From: Deltaproteobacteria bacterium
Lineage (GTDB): Bacteria; Desulfobacterota; Desulfobulbia; Desulfobulbales; BM004
Length of the DNA: 5,930 bases
Assembly (NCBI GenBank): GCA_019312695.1
Contig: JAFDCT010000334.1
Span: 1-5,930, forward strand
Direction of reading: 5' to 3'
Each line of letters starts with the position of its first letter. Position 1 is the stretch's first letter. Below the pieces are notes generated by a model, which had not been told where the DNA came from, made no database searches, and worked only from the letters and a program-made list of their open reading frames with translations. A program made the position numbers and the translations under genes. This document shows, in pieces, positions 5,885 to 5,930 of the stretch.

Positions 5885-5930
5885 ATTTTATCAGTAGAAT
5901 GTCAGTATTTTGGGTATGCTTGCGTTATTA

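Overview
The window carries five protein-coding genes and one tRNA gene. The gene set suggests an anaerobic Gram-negative bacterium, most likely a Desulfobacterota (former deltaproteobacterial) lineage such as Desulfobulbales. The reasons are a NiFe-hydrogenase maturation gene, a response-regulator diguanylate cyclase, a DciA-type protein and a mid-range base composition. This placement comes from family resemblance, not from a marker gene.

Left block, + strand (2-1774): a 5'-truncated Nudix hydrolase of the ADP-ribose pyrophosphatase type, then a REC-GGDEF response regulator, then a DUF721/DciA-like protein. The start and stop codons overlap (4 nt, then 23 nt), so this is almost certainly one translationally coupled operon. 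It ends in an AT-rich stretch with inverted repeats (1783-1856) that separates it from the convergent hypE.

Middle, - strand (1875-2885): a complete hypE with the diagnostic C-terminal Pro-Arg-Ile-Cys. No other hyp gene or hydrogenase gene is in the window. To its right lies a 378-bp divergent spacer with no convincing gene. It does hold short coding-like traces on both strands, two hairpins, and a terminator-like hairpin with eight T's ending 15 nt before the next start codon.

Right block, + strand (3264-5606): the most striking gene is a single uninterrupted 780-codon frame. It joins a complete PLP-dependent cysteine synthase (about residues 1-305) to a full-length cysteinyl-tRNA synthetase (about 312-780). 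One polypeptide would therefore both make cysteine and activate it. In the synthetase half the zinc ligands and the C-terminal domain are kept, but both class I ATP-site signatures are aberrant: HIGH is replaced by NLSH and KMSKS by KMTLE. The lysines of the KIIK motif are also missing. This fusion with altered motifs is the best candidate here for something new.

The window ends with a tRNA-Arg(UCU) gene that has a consensus -10 box and a strong intrinsic terminator.
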